Assembly (NCBI RefSeq): GCF_038595005.1
Contig: NZ_CP151997.1
Span: 2,170,001 to 2,234,000 of the forward strand
Length of the DNA stretch: 64,000 bases
Source of the DNA: Chryseomicrobium sp. FSL W7-1435
Lineage (GTDB): Bacteria; Bacillota; Bacilli; Bacillales_A; Planococcaceae
Direction of reading: 5' to 3'
Shown one piece after another: positions 49,337-57,552 of the stretch. The first letter of the stretch is position 1. Each line of letters opens with the position of its first letter. The position numbers and the translations under genes were made by a program. A model generated the notes under the pieces. The model made no database searches. It was not told the DNA's origin and was given only the letters and a program-made list of their open reading frames with translations.

Positions 49337-51076
49337 TCACGCTAATTGTGCAGAACCGGCCTGTAGACGATACATTTTTTCATATTGTCCTCCAAGAGCA
49401 ATCAATTCATCATGATTGCCATTTTCAACGATTTCCCCTTTATCTAAAACTAGAATGCGGTCTGCATTTTTAATTGTAGAGAGTCGATGGGCAATAATAA
49501 ATGTGGTGCGACCTTTTTTCAATACGTCCATAGCATGCTGAATCAATTCTTCAGTTTCTGTGTCTATATTAGATGTTGCTTCATCTAGGATTAAAATAGC
49601 TGGATTAAATGCCAGCGCCCGTGCAAAGGAAATTAATTGGCGTTGACCAGAAGACAATGTGCTCCCTTTTTCAACAACAGGTGTATCTAGTCCTAATGCC
49701 AAATTCTTTAACACACGCTCCCCACCCACTGCTGCAATGGAATGTTCCACTTGTTCTCTAGTGATGCGTGGGTCATTCAAGCTAATATTCGATGCAATTG
49801 TACCTGTAAACAAATAAGGATCTTGCAAGACAATTCCCATATGTTCCCGAACTGCTTGACGTGACAATTTCGTCATGTCAACGCCATCAATCGAGATAGT
49901 CCCTTTTGAAGGATCATAGAAGCGGAACAATAAATTCATGATGGAACTTTTTCCTGAACCCGTATGACCAACTAGAGCTACTGTCTCCCCTTTACTGGCT
50001 GAAAAGTTTAAGTTTTTCAGCACGTATTCCTCTTCTTTATAGGCAAACCAAACATTTTCTACAGTTACATTTCCTTGGTAACGAGGAATTCTATCCTCAG
50101 AAACCATTTCACCTTTTTCATCAAGAAGCTCAAATACACGTGTTCCAGCAACTAATGATCGTTCTAACTGTGAGAACTGATTCACAATACCTGTCAGTGG
50201 ATTGAATAGACGTGTAATGTAATCAACAAAGGCATACAAAGTTCCTGCTGTTACAGCTGCTTCTGCACCGACTGAAGCTGAGCCAAAGTATAAAATGAAC
50301 CCAAGAAACATCATATTTCTCAAAACAAATACTAAGTTAAACGATGTAGCCGAGTCTAGCTTCAATAGCTTGCTTTGGTAGTGGAAATGACTTTCATTCA
50401 TTTCAGCAAATTCAGCAGCCATTTGCTTTTCCCGACGAAATGCTTGAATGATTGACATTCCTTGAATTGATTCATTGATCATAGCGTTCATATCAGCAAG
50501 TTTTGTACGGACAATGTGGTTATAGTTCGATGCATATTTTCTGTAAAGAATCATCCAAATATAAACAAGTGGTACAACGACTAGGGCCATCGCAGCCAGT
50601 CGAACATCTAATATAAATAATGCAATATAGACACCTGTAATCGAGATGATGCTTGTTGCAAACTGTGATAACACTTGAACATAAAGGTTTCGAATCGCCT
50701 CAGTATCATTTGTAACACGAGCAACAATTTTACCTGCTGGCAAATTATCGAAATAATGAACAGGTACACGTTGAATATGTTGGAATACGTCATTTCTTAG
50801 ATGCTGAACAATTCGATTTGCCCCCACTTGCAACTGAATGTACATAAAATAGCGAAATACTGCGGCTATAATTTGTAACCCAAAAAACACGGCCAGTAGT
50901 TGTGCTATAACAACAAAGTCAATTTGATCAGCTGTAATTTGAGTATCAATTATATATTTAGCAATGAACGGTCCTATCAAATCGACCGATACGGCAATGG
51001 TTAACAAACCCAATCCACTTAAAATTGTTTTCTTATACTTTAATGCATAGAGATACAGTCGCTTTGAGGTTGTCAT
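49337..51076 (-). CDS. bmrD: Heterodimeric multidrug ABC exporter subunit YheH (BmrD)
   Basis: 579 aa: six transmembrane helices (residues about 15-300) fused to an ATPase. Walker A LVGHTGSGKSSIMNLL, signature TLSSGQRQLISFARAL, Walker B AILILDEATSNIDTE with the catalytic Glu intact. Complements YheI, whose catalytic Glu is replaced, so this chain supplies the consensus catalytic residue. Start 3 nt after the yheI stop; no clear terminator follows. Confidence 0.9.
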   Translation of the reverse strand: MTTSKRLYLYALKYKKTILSGLGLLTIAVSVDLIGPFIAKYIIDTQITADQIDFVVIAQLLAVFFGLQIIAAVFRYFMYIQLQVGANRIVQHLRNDVFQHIQRVPVHYFDNLPAGKIVARVTNDTEAIRNLYVQVLSQFATSIISITGVYIALFILDVRLAAMALVVVPLVYIWMILYRKYASNYNHIVRTKLADMNAMINESIQGMSIIQAFRREKQMAAEFAEMNESHFHYQSKLLKLDSATSFNLVFVLRNMMFLGFILYFGSASVGAEAAVTAGTLYAFVDYITRLFNPLTGIVNQFSQLERSLVAGTRVFELLDEKGEMVSEDRIPRYQGNVTVENVWFAYKEEEYVLKNLNFSASKGETVALVGHTGSGKSSIMNLLFRFYDPSKGTISIDGVDMTKLSRQAVREHMGIVLQDPYLFTGTIASNISLNDPRITREQVEHSIAAVGGERVLKNLALGLDTPVVEKGSTLSSGQRQLISFARALAFNPAILILDEATSNIDTETEELIQHAMDVLKKGRTTFIIAHRLSTIKNADRILVLDKGEIVENGNHDELIALGGQYEKMYRLQAGSAQLA

Positions 51077-51078
51077 CT

Positions 51079-52815
51079 CTACACCTCCTCTAACTGTTGA
51101 CGGTCAAATTGTTCTCGGTACCAACCACCGCTGCTTAACAGCTCTTGGTGCGTACCTTGTTCAACCACGATACCATCATCTAAAACAATGATTAGATCAG
51201 CATGTTGGATAGCTGATAAACGATGCGTCGTGATGATAGTTGTTTTTCCCGTTCGATTTTGTTGAATGTTTTCAATTATTTTTGATTCGGTTTTGGCATC
51301 CACTGCTGATAAAGAATCATCTAACAGTAAGATGTCAGGATTTTTAATCAAGGCCCGTGCAATGGAGACACGTTGCTTCTGACCACCTGATAAAGAAACA
51401 CCTTTTTCTCCTACCAACGTTTCAAGACCTTTAGGTAAGTTCTCTAAATCTTTTTCAAAATAGGCAAGTCGGATGGATTGACGTAATTGTTCTTCCGTTG
51501 CATCTTCTTTACCAAATAATATATTTTCACGAATTGTACGTGAGAACAATACATGATCTTGTGGAACGTAGCCAATCTTTTGAAGTAAGTCTTCCCGGGA
51601 CTGATCAGCAATCGCAACGCCTCCGATTTCAACCGCACCTTTACCCATTGGGTATTCTTTAAGCAGTTGTTTTACGAATGTCGTTTTCCCTGCACCTGTC
51701 TTCCCGACTATCCCGAGTGTTTGACCGGCATCTACCTTGACCTGGACATTGTGCAGATTGATGACTTCTGAAGTCGGATAAGTAAATTCCACTTGGCGGA
51801 AACCTACAGTTGGCTCTGGCTGAGCTTTTGCAGGTCGCAAAGGATCCACTACATCCTGCTGTGTACTGAGCGTTTCTTGTACACGGTCAAGTGATGCGTT
51901 TCCTCGTTGCATCACATTGATCAACTCTCCAATAGCAAACATGGGCCAAATCGCCAGGCCTAAGTAAACATTAAAGGTCACTAAGTTCCCTACTGTCATT
52001 TCACCAATCGATACCAAATGTGCTCCGTACCCAAGTGCTACTACATAACTGATTCCAGTCCCTACTTTTGTAATGGGACCGAATAAGGCATCGATTCGCT
52101 CGACAACCATATTTTTTTCATAAACTTGCGCACTCATGTCCGCAAAGTTTTGTTCATCCTGTCTCTCTTGTACATAAGCTCGAATAACACGTACACCGGC
52201 AATTGATTCTAAGACCTGGTCGTTCAAATCACCAAAAGCATCTTGCGCTTCCATGTATTTTTCATGAATGATTTTACCAAGGTATTGCATAATAAGTGCT
52301 AGTATCGGAATCGGTAATAACGCAAAAAATGTCAACTTCCAAGAAATTAAGAATCCCATCGCTAAAATAATCGCCAACATATAAAGCGTTGAATCAATTA
52401 ACGTCATTATTCCAAAACCTGCTGTAGTTGCTACAGCGTTTAAATCATTTGTTGAGCGTGCCATTAAATCGCCTGTACGATTATTTTCATAAAATCCTGG
52501 TGTCATGTTTAAAAACTTGTTCATTAAACGTGTGCGTAGAATACGTTCGATTTTTACCGATCCACCGAACAACTGATATTGCCAAATAAAATTGATAATA
52601 TATCCACCTAGTATAATGGCTGCAAAAACAATCACATACGTGCGCAATGAGCTCTCAGAAAGAGTGCCTGTTGTAATGGCATCAATCGCTTCTCCGATGA
52701 TCCATGGAGGAATGACCTCGATGACACTTCCGATAATCAATAAGGTAATCGCTACGGTGTAACGCACCCAATGTTCTTTAAAAAACCAACTTAACTTTCC
52801 TAATACACTAAACAA
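51079..52815 (-). CDS. bmrC: Heterodimeric multidrug ABC exporter subunit YheI (BmrC)
   Basis: 578 aa: six-helix membrane domain plus ATPase. Walker A IVGKTGAGKTTFVKQLL, signature SLSGGQKQRVSIARALI, and Walker B ILLLDDSLSAVDAKT, where Asp stands in place of the catalytic Glu: the degenerate site typical of BmrC-like chains. Start is TTG with AGGATGGG upstream, 18 nt after the stop of a 19-codon ORF. A promoter, leader peptide and terminator in the preceding 320 nt indicate attenuation control like that described for bmrBCD in B. subtilis. Confidence 0.91.
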   Translation of the reverse strand: MFSVLGKLSWFFKEHWVRYTVAITLLIIGSVIEVIPPWIIGEAIDAITTGTLSESSLRTYVIVFAAIILGGYIINFIWQYQLFGGSVKIERILRTRLMNKFLNMTPGFYENNRTGDLMARSTNDLNAVATTAGFGIMTLIDSTLYMLAIILAMGFLISWKLTFFALLPIPILALIMQYLGKIIHEKYMEAQDAFGDLNDQVLESIAGVRVIRAYVQERQDEQNFADMSAQVYEKNMVVERIDALFGPITKVGTGISYVVALGYGAHLVSIGEMTVGNLVTFNVYLGLAIWPMFAIGELINVMQRGNASLDRVQETLSTQQDVVDPLRPAKAQPEPTVGFRQVEFTYPTSEVINLHNVQVKVDAGQTLGIVGKTGAGKTTFVKQLLKEYPMGKGAVEIGGVAIADQSREDLLQKIGYVPQDHVLFSRTIRENILFGKEDATEEQLRQSIRLAYFEKDLENLPKGLETLVGEKGVSLSGGQKQRVSIARALIKNPDILLLDDSLSAVDAKTESKIIENIQQNRTGKTTIITTHRLSAIQHADLIIVLDDGIVVEQGTHQELLSSGGWYREQFDRQQLEEV

Positions 52816-52833
52816 ACTAATCCCATCCTTTCA

Positions 52834-52893
52834 CTAGCCGCTTTCTAGAGACTCCGGTTTTGATACTTTTAATACTGCTGCAATGCGATTCAT
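52834..52893 (-). CDS. 19-codon ORF between attenuator and bmrC
   Basis: MNRIAAVLKVSKPESLESG, with AAGGAGTGGA 5 nt before the ATG, so it should be translated. It ends in tandem stops TAG-TGA, 18 nt before the bmrC TTG start. It lies after the intrinsic terminator and might couple translation to bmrC. Not a family I recognise. Confidence 0.6.
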   Translation of the reverse strand: MNRIAAVLKVSKPESLESG

Positions 52894-52941
52894 AAGTTCC
52901 ACTCCTTGTTATTTTTCTAAATAATGGAAGTCGATAAACAC

Positions 52942-52975
52942 AAAAAAGCACATGCCCATAGAAATGGACATGCGC
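52942..52975 (-). terminator. Attenuator terminator in the bmrCD leader
   Basis: GCGCATGTCCAT-TTCT-ATGGGCATGTGC, 12 bp with two G-U pairs, followed by six T (52947-52942). Lies between the leader peptide ORF and the second small ORF. A weaker hairpin (AACCT/AGGTT) precedes it. Confidence 0.88.
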
Positions 52976-52993
52976 ATACGAACCTAAAAAAGG

Positions 52994-53071
52994 TTAGAAG
53001 TCATGTATCATATCTAGGAGGTAGGACAATCTATGAAACTGTTGCTTCTTAATTACTAAGTTTTTCATCAT
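52994..53071 (-). CDS. Leader peptide of the bmrCD attenuator (BmrB-like position)
   Basis: 25 codons, starting MMKNLVIKKQQFHRLSYLLD and ending HDF-stop. GGAGGTAGG lies 1-2 nt before the first ATG and 4-5 nt before the second, so ATG 53068 may be the true start. Codons L-S-Y-L-L contain CCTACCTCC, the perfect complement of the ribosome site. Position between promoter and terminator equals that of bmrB in B. subtilis, though the peptide is shorter. Confidence 0.7.
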   Translation of the reverse strand: MMKNLVIKKQQFHRLSYLLDMIHDF

Positions 53072-53081
53072 GCCTACCTCC
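53017..53081 (-). promoter_or_regulatory. Anti-Shine-Dalgarno pairing in the bmrCD leader
   Basis: GGAGGTAGG (53081-53073, ribosome site) and CCTACCTCC (53025-53017, inside the leader ORF) are perfectly complementary over 9 nt. Pairing would hide the ribosome site of the leader peptide and compete with structures further 3'. Confidence 0.65.
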
Positions 53082-53106
53082 GTTCCTGATTATTTAGTAC
53101 CTCTTT

Positions 53107-53136
53107 ACACTAGCATACCTATTTTTTCCTTGTCAA
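53107..53136 (-). promoter_or_regulatory. Promoter of the bmrCD leader
   Basis: TTGACA (53136-53131), 18-nt spacer, TAGTGT (53112-53107) with an extended TG (TGC) before the -10. Starts only 18 nt after the chrA stop. Confidence 0.7.
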
Positions 53137-53153
53137 TAACTATTTTAATTAAA

Positions 53154-54308
53154 TTAAACTCCGTAAACGAGTAGTCCAAGTAGCGCACTGACAGCTACTA
53201 CTTTAATTGGGGAAAATTTAAAAACTGTGAGTAATGTGAAGGTGATTAACACAATAATAAAGTCAAAAGATGATTTAACAGCGCTTGTGAAAACAGGATC
53301 ATAAAGTGCTGCTAATAATATCCCGACTACTGCTGCGTTTACCCCTTTTAAGGCTGACTGGATGCCTACTTTTGTTCGAATGATCGACCAGAAAGGTAGC
53401 GTTCCAATAACCAATAAAAACGATGGTAAGAACATCGCAAAAACGGCTAGCAAGGCTCCCGGGATCCCCGCCGTCACTTGGCCTAAAAATGCAGCAAGCG
53501 TAAACAACGGTCCAGGGACTGCTTGCGCGAGACCGTACCCTGCTAAGAACAAGTCGTTCGACATTTCTACTTCACGCTCTAACATCGGAAGAACAACGTG
53601 ACCACCACCGAATACAATGGAACCTACACGGTAGTAAGTATCTAGAATTCCTAAATAAACGTTTTCAGACAACGTTCGAGCAAACGGTAATACTGCTAGT
53701 AAGGCAAAAAAGATAAACCATGCAATCATTCCCGCACGTTTTCCAAAAGATAACGTAAGTTCTACAGCATCTGGGGCTTTATCTTTTCGGAATAACAAGT
53801 AGCCGACAACTCCTGCTACGAGAATCACCCCGATTTGCCCCCAGGCAGTCGGAATTAATAACACCACTATGGCGGCACCTATAGCAATAGCAATGCGTGT
53901 AGCATCAGGTGCTAGATTTTTTTGCATACCCAGTAAAGCATGCGCAACAATTGCCACAGCTACAATTTTTAAACCTTGGATAATACCACTATCGGTAAAG
54001 CCAAAGCCTACAACAAAATATGCGGCGAACATTAAGAAAAGAACAGATGGCAGTGTAAATCCTGCCCACGATACGATGCCTCCTAAGATTCCACCTCGAA
54101 TCATACCGATTGCTATACCGACTTGCGAGGAAGCAGGTCCAGGTAAGAACTGACATAAGGCAACGATATCAGCATATAATTTGTCATCTAACCATTTTCG
54201 TTTCTCCACGTATTCATCTCGGAAATAGCCTAAATGTGCTGTGGGACCACCGAATGAAGTAAGTCCTAATTTAGTGGATGCTTTTGCAATCTCTTTTAAA
54301 TTTCCCAT
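53154..54308 (-). CDS. chrA: Chromate/anion transporter ChrA (two CHR domains)
   Basis: 384 aa from ATG 54308 (AGGAGG site). Two homologous halves, each six or so helices: N half with LGLTSFGGPTAHLGYFRDEYVEKRKWLDDKLYADIVALCQFLPGPASSQVG; C half with VGSIVFGGGHVVLPMLEREVEMS and AGYGLAQAVPGPLFTLAAFLGQ. Family members export chromate in exchange for sulfate, though many have unproven substrates. Single gene; divergent from the cation-efflux gene. Confidence 0.9.
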   Translation of the reverse strand: MGNLKEIAKASTKLGLTSFGGPTAHLGYFRDEYVEKRKWLDDKLYADIVALCQFLPGPASSQVGIAIGMIRGGILGGIVSWAGFTLPSVLFLMFAAYFVVGFGFTDSGIIQGLKIVAVAIVAHALLGMQKNLAPDATRIAIAIGAAIVVLLIPTAWGQIGVILVAGVVGYLLFRKDKAPDAVELTLSFGKRAGMIAWFIFFALLAVLPFARTLSENVYLGILDTYYRVGSIVFGGGHVVLPMLEREVEMSNDLFLAGYGLAQAVPGPLFTLAAFLGQVTAGIPGALLAVFAMFLPSFLLVIGTLPFWSIIRTKVGIQSALKGVNAAVVGILLAALYDPVFTSAVKSSFDFIIVLITFTLLTVFKFSPIKVVAVSALLGLLVYGV

Positions 54309-54422
54309 AGTGCCTCCTAAAATAAGAATATGCTTATATTTTAACAAAATCCGTTATTTTCAGATAGCTAGTTTTGCTTTTTTACAATCTTGTAATAATC
54401 ACGCTCCTCCCTCGAAGAGAAA

Positions 54423-54451
54423 TTGACAGGCTTTCATGAACACTATAAAAT
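54423..54451 (+). promoter_or_regulatory. sigma-A promoter of the cation-efflux gene
   Basis: TTGACA (54423-54428), 17-nt spacer, TAAAAT (54446-54451); start near 54458. Confidence 0.75.
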
Positions 54452-54489
54452 GGACAAAGTAGTAGTAATCAAACACAACCCATTCGTTT

Positions 54490-54516
54490 AAAACGACTTC
54501 CTTGGAAGTCGTTTTT
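54490..54516 (+). terminator. Terminator-like hairpin in the leader of the cation-efflux gene
   Basis: AAAACGACTT-CCTTGG-AAGTCGTTTT then T and GTCG: 10-bp perfect stem plus U-run. It lies between the promoter (start near 54458) and the TTG start at 54550. A candidate attenuator; no known riboswitch consensus was recognised in the roughly 90-nt leader. Confidence 0.7.
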
Positions 54517-54549
54517 GTCGTTTAGTAGGAGTTGCGGGGAGGAAACATT

Positions 54550-55440
54550 TTGGAACTCTATACAAACTTACGCAAAGGGGAAAAAGGCGCTTGGCTCAGT
54601 ATCGCTGTTTATATTGTACTAAGTAGTGTGAAATTCACGGTTGGTAGTATTGGGAACTCAGAAGCCTTACAAGCAGATGGGCTTAATAATTTCACCGATA
54701 TCATTGCAAGTGTTGCCGTGCTTATCGGGCTACGGATTTCGCAAAAACCACCCGATGATCAACATGCTTATGGTCACTTGCGCGCAGAGACCATTGCCTC
54801 TCTAATTGCTGCCTTCATTATGGCCATTATTGGTATACAAGTTGTTATTCAATCCTTACAAAGTTTTGCGGACCCTGTCCGTGAAAGTCCCTCCCTCATA
54901 ACGCTTTGGGTAGGCTTAGGAAGTGCTGTTGTCATGTACGCGGTTTACCGCTATAACATCTCACTTGCCACTAAAATAAACTCTTCGGCTCTTCGTGCAG
55001 CGGCTTACGACAATCGCTCAGATGCCCTTGTTTCTATTGGTGCTTCAATAGGGATTATTGGAGCCATAATTGGTTTTCCAATCTTAGATACGGTTACAGC
55101 CTTAATAGTAGGCATCATCATTCTTTACACGGCTTATGGAATCTTTTACGATGCAGCATTCATGTTATCGGATGGATTCAATAGTGAAGAAGCAGAGACC
55201 TTAACCTCCTTAGTCGCCCATACTCCAGGAGTGTATCAAGTTCCAGATTTGAAAGGGCGTATGCACGGAAATCAAGCGTTAATTGATGTGACGGTTACAG
55301 TGGACCCCTACTTAAATGTAATCGAAAGTCATTGGATTACAGAAGAAATTGAACGGAAAATCACTAAAGCTAAGCCTCATGCTATAGTTCTAGTTCACAT
55401 TGAGCCAGAATATGATTTAGTTGATTTTGAAGATCGATGA
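54550..55440 (+). CDS. Cation diffusion facilitator (CDF) metal exporter
   Basis: 296 aa from TTG 54550 (GGGGAGG site 7 nt upstream). Six helices; motifs GNSEALQADGLNNFTDIIAS (metal residues N and D of helix 2), HAYGHLRAETIASL, AYDNRSDALVSIG (helix 5 Asp) and a C-terminal cytoplasmic domain (HTPGVYQVPDLKGRMHGNQALIDVTVTVDP). Resembles the B. subtilis MneP/MneS type, so Mn2+ export is a fair guess; Zn2+ or Fe2+ are alternatives. Confidence 0.87.
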   Translation: MELYTNLRKGEKGAWLSIAVYIVLSSVKFTVGSIGNSEALQADGLNNFTDIIASVAVLIGLRISQKPPDDQHAYGHLRAETIASLIAAFIMAIIGIQVVIQSLQSFADPVRESPSLITLWVGLGSAVVMYAVYRYNISLATKINSSALRAAAYDNRSDALVSIGASIGIIGAIIGFPILDTVTALIVGIIILYTAYGIFYDAAFMLSDGFNSEEAETLTSLVAHTPGVYQVPDLKGRMHGNQALIDVTVTVDPYLNVIESHWITEEIERKITKAKPHAIVLVHIEPEYDLVDFEDR

Positions 55441-55454
55441 GTAGCCCCAAAATA

Positions 55455-55645
55455 GGTTAAGACAAATAAATCAGTAAATTCTCTAGGTTGAATCCCAGAG
55501 AATTTACTGATTTTTTTTTGGAATGGAGTTCCGTTCCAGGGCTGCTTTCCGTGGGCGCGTCGTAAGTCTCCTCGTCACAAGCTCCTGCGGGGCCTCACGT
55601 AACGCTTTTAATCCCAATGGAGTCAGCCCCTCCACTCCACTCAAA
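55455..55645 (-). repeat. Long copy (C) of the dispersed GC-rich repeat, most diverged
   Basis: About 190 bp, minus orientation, downstream of yhcZ. Core stems are GTGAG/CTTAC and CGCAG-GAGC-TTGTG: differences from copies B and D within the stems give G-U pairs. Ends in the hairpin AGTAAATTCTCT...AGAGAATTTACTGATTT. Its 5' end is replaced by a pentanucleotide tandem array. Confidence 0.88.
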
Positions 55646-55680
55646 TCAACTCAACTCAACTCAACTCAACTCAACTCAAC
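55646..55680 (-). repeat. Pentanucleotide microsatellite (TCAAC on plus strand, 7 units)
   Basis: Seven perfect head-to-tail copies of TCAAC, 46 nt after the yhcZ stop in the minus direction and abutting repeat copy C. Probably slippage of an ACTCAA motif in the repeat's 5' end (compare CACTCAAAT). Confidence 0.9.
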
Positions 55681-55725
55681 TTCACAATTATTCTAGGTTT
55701 ATTATTAATTTTTTCTTAGGGTCTT

Positions 55726-56370
55726 TTAGTTTTTTCCGCTCGGTTCTGTCAGACCATGTTTGACAGCGTAAAGTGCGGCTTGTGTGCGATCTTGGACATC
55801 CAGTTTCGAAAAAATATTAGAAATGTGAGTTTTCACAGTTTTCTCGGTAACAAATAATGTCGAAGCAATATCCTTGTTACTTTTGCCCTTTGTCAGCTCT
55901 GCAAGAACATCTTGCTCTCTAGCAGTAAGTGTATTCGTTAAATGTGGTTTAATTTCATGGCTATCTTTTTCAAGTTCCGTTTGAGCAAGGGGACTCAATG
56001 GTTTTTCCCCTTTCATCAATTGCCGAATGACAGACGCAAGCTCGTCCGGCTCTATATCTTTCAGCTGGTATCCCGCTGCTCCTGCCTCAATAGCTGGAAT
56101 CACGTGATCGCGATCTGAAAAACTAGTAAGCATTAAAATATGCGTTTCAGGGAGAAGTTTTTTAATTTCTCGTGTAGCTTGGATGCCATCTTTAGTGGGC
56201 ATCACTAGATCCATTAAGATTACATCGGGTTTAACTTCAGTAGCAATATTGATGGCCTCTGCTCCATCCTTCGCTTCCCCGACAACTTCAAAATCTTTTT
56301 GGGTTTTCAAAAAAAACAATAACCCTCTTCGTACAACGTGATGATCATCAGCAATTACAATACGTATCAT
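55726..56370 (-). CDS. yhcZ: NarL-family response regulator YhcZ (AirR-like)
   Basis: 214 aa. Receiver with D54 in VILMDLVMPTKDG and D8-D9; LuxR-type HTH LTAREQDVLAELTKGKSNKDIASTLFVTEKTVKTHISNIFSKL (residues about 148-190). Cognate of YhcY (13-nt gap). Homologous by order to S. aureus AirR/YhcR. Confidence 0.9.
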   Translation of the reverse strand: MIRIVIADDHHVVRRGLLFFLKTQKDFEVVGEAKDGAEAINIATEVKPDVILMDLVMPTKDGIQATREIKKLLPETHILMLTSFSDRDHVIPAIEAGAAGYQLKDIEPDELASVIRQLMKGEKPLSPLAQTELEKDSHEIKPHLTNTLTAREQDVLAELTKGKSNKDIASTLFVTEKTVKTHISNIFSKLDVQDRTQAALYAVKHGLTEPSGKN

Positions 56371-56382
56371 GTCTGTCCTCCT

Positions 56383-57501
56383 CTAATAGGGAATGCGTAC
56401 AAAAACTTCCGTGCCTTTAGATGGTGCGCTGATCCACTCGATAGACCCTTCGACAGAACGCGCACGTTCTTGCATGCTATGCATCCCTACAGAAGCCATG
56501 CTCTCTGGAATCTTGCCAGCAACAAAACCTCTTCCTTCATCTTTTAAGATAAATAGAATGTCTGTTGAGTTAATCGTCAAAAAAAGCTCTGCTTCAAGTG
56601 TACCCGCATGCTTTCGAATATTATTTAGACCTTCTTGCGCAATTCTAAAAATCGTTTCTTCGACTCGTGACGGTAACTGAATGACCCCGCTCACTTGAGA
56701 CATTAAGGTGATTCCTAGCATTTCCGCGTATCCTTTGATTCCTTCTAACAATCCCGTCTCTAGTCCCTTTGGCCGAAGCTGCCAAATCAGCGCTCGCATT
56801 TCTGTAAGTGCTTCTTGAGTTAATTGATGAATATCAGAAAACGCCTGTTTTAAATCTTCGTCAGTTGTCATTTCCATCGCACCTCGAGAAGTCAGCGTAA
56901 CCGAAAATAATAATTGGTTCACGGAGTCATGCAAATCTCGAGCAAGTCGATTTCGTTCTTGAACAAGAGCAATTTCTTGTTCTTGTTTTGTAAGATGAAT
57001 ACGTTTTATGGCAGATCCAATTTGAAAAGCGATTGACTCTAATAGAGCTAGTTCACTTTGATCATATTCGATTGTATGAGGAGTCGCCACATTCAAAAGT
57101 CCGAATTTTTCTTTACCTGATTGTAGCGGCACTGTTGCATGGTGCGTAATGCCTGCAGAAGGTTGCTCACTTAACCGACTAGCTTGTTCAATCCGTTGAC
57201 ATTCAATTATATTGGAAGCTTTTTGTAATTCTCCATTATGGTAACGTGACACACACCAGCAGCCTCCACGTTTCATAGAGCGACAATCCGTCTCCATGAG
57301 TGCCGGTGGTAAGTTTTCAGCAGCAATTAATTGATGCTTACCTTTAGCGTCAATGAAAAAAATCCAACCTGAAGCAAATACACTTCGAGTGAGTAGTTTT
57401 TTTAGTGCTCCTTGGAGCATTGTCTCCATCTCAGTTTCTTCATTTAAAAATTCAGCTATCTCTTTTAATAATGTCATATGTTCATCAAGTGATTTACTCA
57501 T
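56383..57501 (-). CDS. yhcY: GAF-domain sensor histidine kinase YhcY (AirS-like, four-Cys)
   Basis: About 372 aa from ATG 57501 (GGGGGAA upstream). No membrane helix: cytoplasmic GAF domain (residues about 20-165), HisKA_3 phospho-acceptor helix (RNRLARDLHDSVNQLLFSVTL) and HATPase with RIAQEGLNNIRKHA and KDEGRGF. Within the GAF, C73, C81, C83 and C101 form C-x7-C-x-C-x17-C, the kind of cluster that holds a [2Fe-2S] centre in S. aureus AirS. Redox or oxygen sensing is inferred. A terminator lies just upstream. Confidence 0.88.
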   Translation of the reverse strand: MSKSLDEHMTLLKEIAEFLNEETEMETMLQGALKKLLTRSVFASGWIFFIDAKGKHQLIAAENLPPALMETDCRSMKRGGCWCVSRYHNGELQKASNIIECQRIEQASRLSEQPSAGITHHATVPLQSGKEKFGLLNVATPHTIEYDQSELALLESIAFQIGSAIKRIHLTKQEQEIALVQERNRLARDLHDSVNQLLFSVTLTSRGAMEMTTDEDLKQAFSDIHQLTQEALTEMRALIWQLRPKGLETGLLEGIKGYAEMLGITLMSQVSGVIQLPSRVEETIFRIAQEGLNNIRKHAGTLEAELFLTINSTDILFILKDEGRGFVAGKIPESMASVGMHSMQERARSVEGSIEWISAPSKGTEVFVRIPY

Positions 57502-57521
57502 TGAATTTCCCCCACCCTGCA

Positions 57522-57548
57522 GAAAAAGGCCGGTCAATGACCAGCCTT
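57522..57548 (-). terminator. Intrinsic terminator between yhcX and yhcY
   Basis: AAGGCTGGTCA-TTG-ACCGGCCTT-like stem (one bulge) with TTTTT, directly after the yhcX stop and ending 20 nt before the yhcY ATG, leaving no room for a promoter in between. Confidence 0.85.
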
Positions 57549-57552
57549 TCCC

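Noticed and set aside
54458-54549. Known manganese (yybP-ykoY) or NiCo riboswitch before the cation-efflux gene
   Set aside because: Leader is only about 90 nt and none of the conserved aptamer loops could be found; left as a terminator-like leader of unknown sensing.
55646-55680. CRISPR-like array
   Set aside because: Five-base units with no spacers: a simple microsatellite.
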